Shown in pieces: positions 1 through 6,689 of a stretch of DNA of 17,147 bases. The notes below the pieces were generated by a model. That model searched no databases. It was not told where the DNA came from and saw only the letters and a program-made list of their open reading frames with translations. This DNA is from an uncultured Flavobacteriales bacterium. GTDB lineage: Bacteria; Bacteroidota; Bacteroidia; Flavobacteriales_E; Vicingaceae. The translations under genes were made by a program, and so were the position numbers. The stretch covers positions 1 to 17,147 of the forward strand of contig CALALS010000073.1 in assembly GCA_937925525.1 (NCBI GenBank), given 5' to 3'. Numbering within the stretch: the first letter of the stretch is position 1; each line of letters opens with the position of its first letter.

Positions 1-239
1 ATGAAGATGTTACCAGCCAAAGTGTAATGAATATGTTATTTATGACACAACATTACGACACTATTGCTAAACTATCTGAAAATGGTGTAAATACTATATT
101 CGTTCCTTATACTCCTAACTCTGTGGGTGACTTACAAACTCAAATTATGGGCAGTATGCTTGCTACTGATGTTTATAATAAAAAGGTTCCTGTACCTAAG
201 CAAAATAAACCTTCTAAAAACTCCGGTTCAGAAGAATAA
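1..239 (+). CDS. SPFH/Band-7-like membrane protein, C-terminal part only
   Basis: The reading frame is open to the left edge (first whole codon at position 3) and stops at 237-239, so only about 78 C-terminal residues are present. An internal ATG at 27 is not the true start, because the frame upstream reads on in a protein-like way (EDVTSQSVMNMLFMTQ). The segment has the motif MLFMTQHYDTI followed by NTIFVPYTPNSVGDLQTQI, which I recognise from the end of the SPFH (stomatin/prohibitin/flotillin) domain proteins common in Bacteroidota. It then ends in a polar Lys/Pro/Ser tail (KVPVPKQNKPSKNSGSEE). Such proteins usually have an N-terminal membrane anchor and form membrane scaffolds, but that part lies outside the window. 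It sits 8 bp before the DUF2851 gene, which suggests co-transcription. The family call rests on the short tail only. Confidence 0.65.
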   Translation, partial: EDVTSQSVMNMLFMTQHYDTIAKLSENGVNTIFVPYTPNSVGDLQTQIMGSMLATDVYNKKVPVPKQNKPSKNSGSEE

Positions 240-247
240 AAAAAGTA

Positions 248-1528
248 ATGAGAGAAGATTTTCTAAAATTCGTTTGGCAACAATCGATTTTTAATGCTTC
301 TGCTTTACAATCGACAAATGGAGAATCTATTGAAATCATTAACAAAGGTTTTCCTAATGATGATTCCGGGCCAGATTTCTTAAATACAAAAGTTAAAATA
401 GGGGAACAACTCTGGGCAGGGAATGTAGAACTTCATGTCAACTCATCACTTTGGGAAGTTCATAATCATCAAAATGATAAAGCTTATAACAATGTGATTC
501 TTCATGTGGTTTTTGAAGATGATAAGAACATAAAAAATCAAAAAGGAAATCTAATCCCTACGCTAGAATTAAAAGGACTCATTCCTAAATACGTTTACCA
601 AAATTATCTAGAACTCCTTGAAAGTAAATTGTGGATTCCTTGCGAAAATTTAATGCAGGAAGATGACTTTAAAAATATAAAACTGTGGTATGAATCATTG
701 TTAATTGAAAGAATTGAAAGGAAATCAACAACAGTTGAAAAAAGGTTAATCGAAACAAAGTTTAATTGGGAACAAATATTTTTTGAGGAGCTGGCAAAGT
801 GTTTGGGATTAAAACAAAACACATTGCCCTTTGAGTTAGTAGCCAAATCTATTGATTTTAATAAGCTTTTAACACATGCCGACCAACTAACCCAGCTTGA
901 AGCTATCTTATTTGGCCAAGCAGGTTTTTTGAACGAAGAAATTAATCATGAATATTATCAATCGCTTCAAAAAGAATATCAATTTCTAAAACAAAAATTT
1001 AATCTCAACCCTATTGACTCAAGCTTATGGAAGTTTCTCAGGCTGCGTCCGGCTAATTTCCCAACAGTGAGATTAGCCCAATTAGGTTCACTCATTCACC
1101 ATCACAAAAGAATATTCTCTGCTATCTTAAATGCTAATCAGTTAAATGAAGTCTATAAACTATTTAATGTAAAAACTTCTGATTACTGGAAAACACACTA
1201 TCACTGTTCAAAACATTCCCCTCAAAGAATTAAATCAATTGGAAAAAGTAAAGTAGATACCATTATTATAAATGCGCTCACTCCTCTCCTATTTCTTTAT
1301 TCCAAACATAAAAACGAAGAAGAGTTAGTAGAAAAAGCGTTGAATTGGCTCAATAAAATGAAACCCGAAAATAATAGTATCGTAAGTAAATGGAAATCGT
1401 TAAATTTGCCTGTAGAAAATGCAGTCGATTCACAAGCATTGTTACAACTAAAAAATAATTATTGTAACTTTAAGCGTTGTTTAGACTGCAGAATAGGAAA
1501 AAACATACTCTCCAAAGATGATAGATAA
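248..1528 (+). CDS. DUF2851 family protein
   Basis: This 426-residue protein matches the DUF2851 family, which is widespread in Bacteroidota and has no proven function. The N-terminal third holds the recognisable core: GPDF at 41-44, GNVELHV at 58-64 and HNHQNDKAYNNVILHVV at 72-88. A helical middle follows, and the C-terminus has a cysteine cluster, CNFKRCLDC, with Cys406, Cys411 and Cys414; another Cys in a WIPC motif is at 132. No signal peptide or membrane helix is visible, so it is probably cytoplasmic. The start at 248 lies 8 bp after the SPFH-like gene, and its end overlaps the PspC gene by 11 bp, so the three genes look like an operon. The Asp43/Glu61/His63 pattern plus the four cysteines recalls PD-(D/E)xK nucleases with an Fe-S cluster, but this is only a resemblance. 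Confidence 0.85.
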   Translation: MREDFLKFVWQQSIFNASALQSTNGESIEIINKGFPNDDSGPDFLNTKVKIGEQLWAGNVELHVNSSLWEVHNHQNDKAYNNVILHVVFEDDKNIKNQKGNLIPTLELKGLIPKYVYQNYLELLESKLWIPCENLMQEDDFKNIKLWYESLLIERIERKSTTVEKRLIETKFNWEQIFFEELAKCLGLKQNTLPFELVAKSIDFNKLLTHADQLTQLEAILFGQAGFLNEEINHEYYQSLQKEYQFLKQKFNLNPIDSSLWKFLRLRPANFPTVRLAQLGSLIHHHKRIFSAILNANQLNEVYKLFNVKTSDYWKTHYHCSKHSPQRIKSIGKSKVDTIIINALTPLLFLYSKHKNEEELVEKALNWLNKMKPENNSIVSKWKSLNLPVENAVDSQALLQLKNNYCNFKRCLDCRIGKNILSKDDR

Positions 1529-1742
1529 AATACAGTCATATTTTGAAAAGCAAGCTTTTGGAGTTTGTGAATGGTGGGGCAAAAAACTAGGCGTAAAAGC
1601 ACCTTCCGTTCGACTTTCTTTTATTTATCTTTCTTTTATCACTTTTGGTTCTCCCTTATTTATTTACCTTATTATGGTGTTTATCCTTAAAAATAAAGAA
1701 ATCATTAAAAGCTTTGGTAAAAAACGAATTTGGGATTTGTAG
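1518..1742 (+). CDS. small PspC-domain membrane protein
   Basis: This is a 74-residue protein with the layout of a stand-alone PspC domain. A short amphipathic start (MIDKIQSYFEKQAFGVCEWW) leads into a segment with Val-Arg-Leu near 36-38. One long hydrophobic stretch then covers about residues 38-62 (FIYLSFITFGSPLFIYLIMVFIL), consistent with one or two membrane passes, and a basic tail ends in KKRIWDL. PspC proteins belong to the phage-shock envelope-stress response in enterobacteria; in Bacteroidota small PspC proteins are common and their partners are less clear. The ATG overlaps the last 11 bases of the DUF2851 gene, which indicates translational coupling. The upstream SPFH-like gene is also a membrane-scaffold type, so a shared envelope role is plausible but inferred. 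Confidence 0.8.
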   Translation: MIDKIQSYFEKQAFGVCEWWGKKLGVKAPSVRLSFIYLSFITFGSPLFIYLIMVFILKNKEIIKSFGKKRIWDL

Positions 1743-1789
1743 TTTGCCCGCATTTACCCTTTCTCTTTCTTAAACTTTCAACTATTTGC

Positions 1790-1798
1790 TAAATTTAC
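1790..1798 (+). promoter_or_regulatory. -7 promoter element (TAAATTTAC) next to start codon
   Basis: TAAATTTAC fits the Bacteroidota -7 consensus TAnnTTTG with one substitution. It ends two bases before the ATG at 1801, so the transcript would start at or very near the start codon. No convincing TTG -33 element lies at the usual 17-23 bp spacing. Confidence 0.4.
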
Positions 1799-1800
1799 AC

Positions 1801-2715
1801 ATGCAAACAATTCTCATAACAGGTAGCAATGGATTACTGGGACAAAAATTAGTTCATTTATTAAAATCTAAAAATAACGAACAACAATTTACTATTGTTG
1901 CAACATCAACAGGGGAAAATAGAATTTCAGATAAAAATGGTTACACTTATTACCAATTAGACATTACAAACAAAGAAGAAGTAATAGCTGTTTTTGAAAA
2001 AGTTAAACCAAATATAGTCGTGAATACAGCAGCTATGACAAATGTAGATGCCTGTGAAGAAGAAAAAGAAGCTTGCAGAAAATTAAATGTAGAGGCTGTT
2101 TCATATCTATTAGAGAGCTGTATTGAACATCAAGCAAAATTCATTCACCTCTCCACTGATTTTGTTTTTGATGGTGAAAATGGTCCTTACAAAGAAACGG
2201 ACCAACCCAATCCGCTTAGTTTTTACGGTCATTCAAAATACGACAGTGAACTTCTTTTATTAAACTCCGATTATAAAAATTGGTGTATCGCTAGAACCAT
2301 TATCATTTATGGAATTGTGGAACAAATGAGCCGTTCCAATTTAGTGTTGTGGGCAAAAGAATCATTAGAAAACGGTAAAAAAATAAATGTAGTTACTGAC
2401 CAATTTCGTTCACCAACCTTGGCAGAAGACTTGGCAATGGCTTGTTATTTAATGATTGAAAAAGATGCAAAAGGCATTTATCATATTTCGGGAGAGGAAA
2501 CCAAAAGCATTTATGATTTAGTAATTGAAGTGGCTGAAACTTATGGCTTAGACACTAAACTAATTAACCCAATAAGCAGTGACACGCTAAATCAAGCTGC
2601 CAAACGCCCACCCAAAACAGGTTTTATCATTGACAAAGCAAAAAAAGAGTTAGGCTATCAACCCATGAGATTTAAGGAAGGTTTGTTGTTTTTGAAAAAG
2701 CAGTTAGATTCTTAA
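1801..2715 (+). CDS. RmlD-like SDR reductase (dTDP-4-dehydrorhamnose reductase family)
   Basis: This 304-residue protein is an extended short-chain dehydrogenase. GSNGLLG at residues 8-14 is the nucleotide-binding glycine motif, NTAAMTNVDACE (about 75-86) is the RmlD-type NAA region, STDFVFDG (118-125) carries the conserved serine/threonine, and YGHSK (142-146) is the catalytic YxxxK. The length fits RmlD (about 290-300 residues). RmlD reduces dTDP-4-keto-rhamnose with NAD(P)H in the last step of dTDP-rhamnose synthesis. However, no rmlA, rmlB or rmlC is adjacent, and many Bacteroidota carry RmlD-like proteins of unknown substrate, so I give no symbol. A TTG at 1786 would extend the frame by five residues, but ATG 1801 aligns with the normal family start and sits just after a -7 promoter element. 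A separate promoter suggests it is not part of the upstream cluster. Confidence 0.8.
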   Translation: MQTILITGSNGLLGQKLVHLLKSKNNEQQFTIVATSTGENRISDKNGYTYYQLDITNKEEVIAVFEKVKPNIVVNTAAMTNVDACEEEKEACRKLNVEAVSYLLESCIEHQAKFIHLSTDFVFDGENGPYKETDQPNPLSFYGHSKYDSELLLLNSDYKNWCIARTIIIYGIVEQMSRSNLVLWAKESLENGKKINVVTDQFRSPTLAEDLAMACYLMIEKDAKGIYHISGEETKSIYDLVIEVAETYGLDTKLINPISSDTLNQAAKRPPKTGFIIDKAKKELGYQPMRFKEGLLFLKKQLDS

Positions 2716-2813
2716 TCTAGTATTATAACCACTCATCATTTTGTTTATAGCTATTTTCAAACCAATTGATTACATTTAAACTTGAAAATAATTATTAATT
2801 AAAAACAACTAAA

Positions 2814-3128
2814 ATGATAACAACCACCACACCCACCGTTCCCGGAAAAGAAATTACAGAAATATTAGGCATTTGCAGAGGAAGCACTGTTAGAGCAAGA
2901 AATGTAGGAAGAGACTTTATGGCAGGACTTAAAAATATTGTAGGCGGTGAAATAAGTGAATACAGTAAACTGCAAGCTCACTCAAGAGAACAAGCTTTAC
3001 AAAGAATGTGTGATGACGCCAAAAAATTAGGTGCAGATGCTGTTGTAAATGTAAGATTCCATACTTCCATGATTATGCAAGGAGCAGCAGAAGTATTAGT
3101 ATATGGTACAGCCGTAAAACTAAAATAA
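2814..3128 (+). CDS. ybjQ: YbjQ / UPF0145 family protein
   Basis: This 104-residue protein is a full-length member of the YbjQ (UPF0145) family, sometimes named a heavy-metal-binding domain although biochemical proof is thin. Family signatures include ICRGSTVRARNVGRDF near 20-35, the GGEISEYSKL stretch, RMCDDAKKLGADAVVNVRF in the middle and a final QGAAEVLVYGTAVKL. Members form small ring-like oligomers of alpha/beta fold. No signal peptide is present. A gap of 98 bp from the RmlD-like gene gives room for its own promoter; TACATTTA at 2771-2778 is a possible -7 element but lacks a well-spaced TTG. The stop overlaps the start of a 44-codon membrane protein gene, so the two are probably made together. 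Confidence 0.85.
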   Translation: MITTTTPTVPGKEITEILGICRGSTVRARNVGRDFMAGLKNIVGGEISEYSKLQAHSREQALQRMCDDAKKLGADAVVNVRFHTSMIMQGAAEVLVYGTAVKLK

Positions 3129-3262
3129 TGGAAGCCATACCATTTGTAATGCTAGGGCTTTACCTTTTGGGTGGAGCAGCCGTTGTACTTATTTTAATTT
3201 ACCTTATTTTTAAACGCATTAACGATAGCGAAAAAGAAACTTTTGATAAGAGGGATAATTAA
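3128..3262 (+). CDS. small single-pass membrane protein (44 aa), unannotated type
   Basis: An ATG at 3128 shares its A with the TAA stop of ybjQ (TAATG), and the frame runs 44 codons to TAA at 3260-3262, two bases before the next gene. The product begins MEAIPFVMLGLYLLGGAAVV and continues LILIYLIFKRINDSEKETFD, ending KRDN. It has one hydrophobic helix at about residues 5-28 followed by a basic turn (FKRIN) and an acidic/basic polar tail, which predicts a tail facing the cytoplasm. I do not recognise a family. The stop-start overlap, tight packing on both sides and clean hydrophobic-then-charged profile argue that it is translated. It could assist YbjQ or the downstream SRPBCC protein at the membrane, but that is a guess from position. 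Confidence 0.6.
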   Translation: MEAIPFVMLGLYLLGGAAVVLILIYLIFKRINDSEKETFDKRDN

Positions 3263-3264
3263 TC

Positions 3265-3654
3265 ATGAAAACATCTTTTGAAATAAAAGAAATCATTCCG
3301 GCAAGTGCAGAAAAAGTCTATAAAGCTTGGTTAAGTAGCGAAGGACATACCAACATGACCGGTGGTGAAGCTAACTGTAGCGATAAAGTTGGAGATGAAT
3401 TTGATGCATGGGATGGTTATATTTCAGGAAAAAACATTCAGTTAGTTCCAAATAAAGAAATTAAACAAAGTTGGCGTACTGCAGAGTTTAATGATGCAGA
3501 TAATGATTCCGATTTGGCCATTCAATTAAACGATATTTCCAATGGCTGTGAAATAACTATTATTCACACCAACATACCTAAAGGACAACCTGATTACAAA
3601 CAAGGTTGGGTTGACCACTATTTTACACCAATGAAAGAATACTTTAGTAAATAA
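3265..3654 (+). CDS. SRPBCC / AHSA1-like ligand-binding domain protein
   Basis: This 129-residue protein has the START-like (SRPBCC, Aha1 C-terminal) profile. It opens with a beta strand and the motif EIIPASAEKVYKAWLSSEGH, then TGGEANCSDKVGDEFDAWDGYISG, an IKQSWRTAEF strand and a C-terminal amphipathic helix ending in GWVDHYFTPMKEYFSK. The family folds into a helix-grip around a hydrophobic cavity and binds lipids or other small ligands; in bacteria most members are uncharacterised. It is cytoplasmic by lack of a signal. The start follows the 44-aa membrane protein by two bases, so ybjQ, the small protein and this gene look like one transcript. It ends in a small hairpin terminator shared with the convergent gene. 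Confidence 0.8.
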   Translation: MKTSFEIKEIIPASAEKVYKAWLSSEGHTNMTGGEANCSDKVGDEFDAWDGYISGKNIQLVPNKEIKQSWRTAEFNDADNDSDLAIQLNDISNGCEITIIHTNIPKGQPDYKQGWVDHYFTPMKEYFSK

Positions 3655-3670
3655 ACCTGTTAGGTTTTTT
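3653..3670 (+). terminator. hairpin terminator at convergent gene ends
   Basis: AAACCT (3653-3658) pairs with AGGTTT (3662-3667) around a GTT loop, and the T run continues to 3670. It overlaps the end of the SRPBCC gene and the stop codon of the opposite gene (3660-3662). The stem is only six base pairs. Read from the minus strand it is followed by TATTTA, so it may work weakly in both directions. Confidence 0.45.
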
Positions 3671-4916
3671 GCTTTTTCTTTTTAGCAGCCGGAAATAAAA
3701 TATTGTTTAATATTAAACGATAACCCGGAGAGTTTGGATGTAGATTTAAATCTGTCGGAGGGTCACCCACAAAATGCTGATAATCTTCAGGATCATGACC
3801 ACCATAAAATGTCCATGTTCCTTTCCCTAAAGTCCCATGAATATATTTTGCCGAACCTAAGGCTTTGTTTTCACCCATAATTAATACATTTGGTTTTATC
3901 AATCGCTTATCAAAAGCGGTGGTTTGCCCCATAAATCCTTTTATTACACTTTCATGATTTTGACAAAGCATGGTTGGAACCGGATCCCATTTTGCTGAAA
4001 AATCAAACAAGGTAAAAGCATCTAAATTTTGAGGCGTGCGAGCATGAAAAGATGTAGCGTCAATGTTTGAAAACTCATACTCTAACGGATTGGTACTTAT
4101 CGTAAAATCTTCAAAAGCAAATGTTTTTTCATAATCAATTTTAGAATTGAAATTTGGGACGGCAGGGTCGCCATCGTACATATATTCACAAATATCTATT
4201 CCTTCTGCAGAAAGCGCTATATCGTAAGAATCCGTTCCGCTACACATAGCAAACAAAAATCCGCCACCGGCTGTATATTCTTTAATTTTAAGTGCTACAC
4301 CCAACTTGAGCTGAGAAACCTTAGAAAAACCAAGCTTTTGAGCCATCTCCTGATTAAAACGCTCTTGTTCCTTGTACCAGGCATGGTTTCTATAACTTGC
4401 ATAAAACTTTCCGTACTGGCCTGTAAAATCTTCATGATGCAAATGCAGCCAGTCGTACTTTATTAAATCTCCTTTTATAATTTCTTCATCATAAATCACA
4501 TCATACGGAATTTCGGCATAAGTTAACGCCAATGTAACCGCATCGTCCCAAGGCATTTTATTTTTAGGAGAGTACACCGCAATTTTTGGAGCAACCTCCA
4601 TCTTTACCGCATCTTGATTTACTTCAGGGTTAGCTATATCTGTAAGGATTTTAGTAGACTGAACGTCTGCAATTATTTCATAAGAAACGCCTCTTATAAC
4701 GAATTCATCTTCAATAAGTGCATTGTGTTTTACCATAAAACTTCCTCCCCTATAGTTAAGCAACCAATATACTTCTACATCTTTTTGTAAAATCCAATAA
4801 GCAACTCCGTAAGCTTTTAGGTGATTTTTTTGGCTTTTATCCATCGGCACCAATATATATGCCGCATTGGCAACCAATGAAGAAAATACAATGAATATGA
4901 CTATTAAAAATCTCAT
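3660..4916 (-). CDS. secreted GATase1-like protein (often mislabelled asparagine synthetase B)
   Basis: This 418-residue protein begins with a clear signal peptide (MRFLIVIFIVFSSLVANA, cleavage near 18-19). I recognise the family from Bacteroidota, where it is commonly annotated as asparagine synthetase B. The sequence does not support that name: there is no N-terminal Cys nucleophile after Met and no SGGxDS ATP-pyrophosphatase motif, and it is exported. Instead it has GGGFLFAMCSGTDS with Cys225, like the nucleophile elbow of class I glutamine amidotransferase or ThuA-like folds. It also has HLHHEDFTGQYG at about 158-169 and GTWTFYGGHDPEDY near 366-379. The C-terminus ends NNILFPAAKKKKQKT. 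Role and substrate are unknown. The ATG lies three bases downstream of a -7 element, so it is probably transcribed separately from dnaB. Confidence 0.75.
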   Translation of the reverse strand: MRFLIVIFIVFSSLVANAAYILVPMDKSQKNHLKAYGVAYWILQKDVEVYWLLNYRGGSFMVKHNALIEDEFVIRGVSYEIIADVQSTKILTDIANPEVNQDAVKMEVAPKIAVYSPKNKMPWDDAVTLALTYAEIPYDVIYDEEIIKGDLIKYDWLHLHHEDFTGQYGKFYASYRNHAWYKEQERFNQEMAQKLGFSKVSQLKLGVALKIKEYTAGGGFLFAMCSGTDSYDIALSAEGIDICEYMYDGDPAVPNFNSKIDYEKTFAFEDFTISTNPLEYEFSNIDATSFHARTPQNLDAFTLFDFSAKWDPVPTMLCQNHESVIKGFMGQTTAFDKRLIKPNVLIMGENKALGSAKYIHGTLGKGTWTFYGGHDPEDYQHFVGDPPTDLNLHPNSPGYRLILNNILFPAAKKKKQKT

Positions 4917-4919
4917 TAA

Positions 4920-4927
4920 CTAAAGTA
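4920..4927 (-). promoter_or_regulatory. -7 promoter element (TACTTTAG) next to start codon
   Basis: On the minus strand TACTTTAG approximates TAnnTTTG and is three bases from the ATG of the secreted GATase1-like gene. No TTG is seen at the expected spacing, so support is moderate at best. Confidence 0.3.
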
Positions 4928-4993
4928 TAAAGTTAAGAATTTTGATTGGTTGATGCAGTTTAAATTATTCTGCTTTAAGAACTTTTAACTTTA
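4928..4993. repeat. inverted repeat in the dnaB downstream gap
   Basis: TAAAGTTAA (4928-4936) and TTAACTTTA (4985-4993) form nine-base perfect inverted arms in the gap between dnaB and the secreted protein gene. A smaller GCAG/CTGC inverted pair lies inside. There is no T run typical of an intrinsic terminator, and the loop is long (48 bases). It could be a structured 3' end of the dnaB mRNA or a regulatory site for the downstream gene; it could also be chance in AT-rich DNA. Confidence 0.3.
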
Positions 4994-5002
4994 TTCTCTC
5001 AA

Positions 5003-6571
5003 CTAAAACGGTGCATCGTCAAAATTAGTATCAAAAGTTGAGCCACTATCGTCATCATCGTCAAAGTCTTCATTTAAACGAGAACCTCTTGTAATGGTAT
5101 TGGCATCATCAAAATCTTCATTTGGAATGATTGAATTCGCATTTCCAAAATCAGAAGTATCAAACTCTAAATTTTCAAATTTAGCCAGGTGATTTTTAAA
5201 GCCTAACTTAACTGTTCCAACAGAACCATTTCTGTGTTTTGCAATAATGATATTGGCCTGTCCGGCCGTTGGATTTCCTTCTTCATCTTCTAATATTCCA
5301 TAATATTCTGGTCGGTGAATAAACATTACCATATCGGCATCTTGCTCAATAGAACCGGATTCTCTTAAGTCAGAAAGTTGAGGAATTTTATCTCCGCCTC
5401 TTGTTTCTACTGCTCTACTCAACTGTGAAAGCGCCATAACGGGAATATTTAATTCCTTGGCAATACTTTTTAATGAACGAGAAATGGTAGATATTTCTTG
5501 CTCTCTGTTTCCTTTTCCTTCTCCGCCTGCTGTCATTAGTTGAAGATAATCGACAATTAGCATTTGAATATTATGTTGCGCTTTTAATCTTCTGGCTTTT
5601 GCTCTTAACTCAAAAACGGAAATGGCAGGAGTATCATCAATAAAAATTTGAGCTTCATCCAACCCTCTAATTTTTGCGTGTATCTGTTCTAATTCATGAC
5701 GAGCTAAATTTCCGCTTCTTAATTTTTCAGAAGATATTCCTGATTCAGAAGAAATTAATCTTGATACTAATTGTATAGAAGACATCTCCAAAGAAAAAAC
5801 AGCAATAGGTGCTTTAAACTCTACAGCAGCATTTCTGGCTAAAGACAAAGCAAATGATGTTTTACCCATAGCAGGACGTGCAGCTAAAATAATTAAATCA
5901 GAAGGCTGCCAGCCTGAAGTCATTCTATCTAAATTCACAAAGCCTGAAGGCGTTCCTGATAAACCTCCCTCACGATTAGCAGCTGTTTCAATTTGCTTGA
6001 TAGTTTGTCGAATTAAAGTTGACATACTATCGTAATTCTTTCTTAAGTTACCTTCAGAAACGGCAAACAAGTTACTTTCTGCTTTATCTAATAAAGTAAA
6101 AACATCTGTGGTGTCATCGTAAGCATCGTTGATGATAGTAGTAGAAATTCTAATTAACTCTCGCTGAATATATTTTTGTGATATAATACGAGCATGGTAT
6201 TCTACATTGGCTGCTGAAGCAACTCTACCGGTTAATTTTGAAATGTAATATGCACCACCAACTGTTTCCAGTTCTCCTCTTTCACGTAACTCATTTGTTA
6301 CCGTTAAAATATCTATGGGTTCAGATTTAGAAAACAAATCTTGAATGGCAGCATAAATTTTTTGGTGTGCTTCTTTATAAAAACTTTTTGGATGTAACAC
6401 ATCAATCGCAGCATTAACGGCCTCTTTCTCCAACATTAATGCACCCAACACAGCCTCTTCTAAATCTAGTGCTTGAGGAGGCAACTTTCCTAATTCAATA
6501 GATTCTTTTGAAGAAACACTTCTTAATTTTGCGGCTGCTTTTTTTGATTGATTTTCGGGTTCGGTATTCAT
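5003..6571 (-). CDS. dnaB: replicative DNA helicase DnaB
   Basis: This 522-residue protein is the hexameric replicative helicase that unwinds DNA at the fork. The N-terminal domain carries LPPQALDLEEAVLGALML (30-47). The RecA-like C-terminal domain has Walker A RPAMGKTS (232-239), SLEMS (260-264), Walker B IVDYLQLM (339-346), ALSQLSRAVE (380-389), DLRESGSIEQDADM (401-414) and AKHRNGSVG (444-452) with the arginine finger region. No intein interrupts the P-loop or the other motifs, and the core length is normal. After about residue 470 there is an acidic tail of roughly 50 residues with short repeats (NEDFDD at 484-489 and 499-505 region) ending NFDDAPF. This end looks like the tip of single-stranded DNA-binding proteins. 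A -7 element lies four bases before the ATG. It is transcribed divergently from a lipoprotein gene. Confidence 0.97.
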   Translation of the reverse strand: MNTEPENQSKKAAAKLRSVSSKESIELGKLPPQALDLEEAVLGALMLEKEAVNAAIDVLHPKSFYKEAHQKIYAAIQDLFSKSEPIDILTVTNELRERGELETVGGAYYISKLTGRVASAANVEYHARIISQKYIQRELIRISTTIINDAYDDTTDVFTLLDKAESNLFAVSEGNLRKNYDSMSTLIRQTIKQIETAANREGGLSGTPSGFVNLDRMTSGWQPSDLIILAARPAMGKTSFALSLARNAAVEFKAPIAVFSLEMSSIQLVSRLISSESGISSEKLRSGNLARHELEQIHAKIRGLDEAQIFIDDTPAISVFELRAKARRLKAQHNIQMLIVDYLQLMTAGGEGKGNREQEISTISRSLKSIAKELNIPVMALSQLSRAVETRGGDKIPQLSDLRESGSIEQDADMVMFIHRPEYYGILEDEEGNPTAGQANIIIAKHRNGSVGTVKLGFKNHLAKFENLEFDTSDFGNANSIIPNEDFDDANTITRGSRLNEDFDDDDDSGSTFDTNFDDAPF

Positions 6572-6575
6572 GCTT

Positions 6576-6583
6576 CAAAATTA
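6576..6583 (-). promoter_or_regulatory. -7 promoter element (TAATTTTG) of dnaB
   Basis: On the minus strand TAATTTTG matches the Bacteroidota -7 consensus TAnnTTTG exactly and sits four bases before the dnaB ATG. A TTG -33 element is not visible at the usual spacing. Such a position implies a leaderless or nearly leaderless dnaB mRNA. Confidence 0.45.
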
Positions 6584-6658
6584 CTTTTTTTACTTTCTCT
6601 CTTTGCTTTAGAAAAGATAAGTTATTCTTTGAAGACTAACAAACGAAATTAACAAACG

Positions 6659-6685
6659 TTGATATCTTTTTTTCCATTAAATTTA
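6659..6685 (+). promoter_or_regulatory. promoter of the lipoprotein gene (TTG ... TAAATTTA)
   Basis: TTG at 6659-6661 and TAAATTTA at 6678-6685 are separated by 16 bases, close to the 17-23 usual for Bacteroidota vegetative promoters. The -7 element ends four bases before ATG 6690. It lies back to back with the dnaB promoter in a 118-bp divergent gap. Confidence 0.45.
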
Positions 6686-6689
6686 CATA

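Noticed and set aside
1801..2715. Assigning rmlD and a dTDP-rhamnose pathway
   Set aside because: No rmlA, rmlB or rmlC is adjacent and RmlD-like reductases in this phylum have uncertain substrates, so only the family name is given.
2705..2719. TAGATT-CTT-AATCTA hairpin at the end of the RmlD-like gene
   Set aside because: The stem has six base pairs and no T run follows, so it is not supported as a terminator.
5780..5890. Possible intein in dnaB
   Set aside because: Bacterial dnaB inteins insert at the P-loop and nearby motifs, but here Walker A and the following motifs are continuous and the protein core has normal length.
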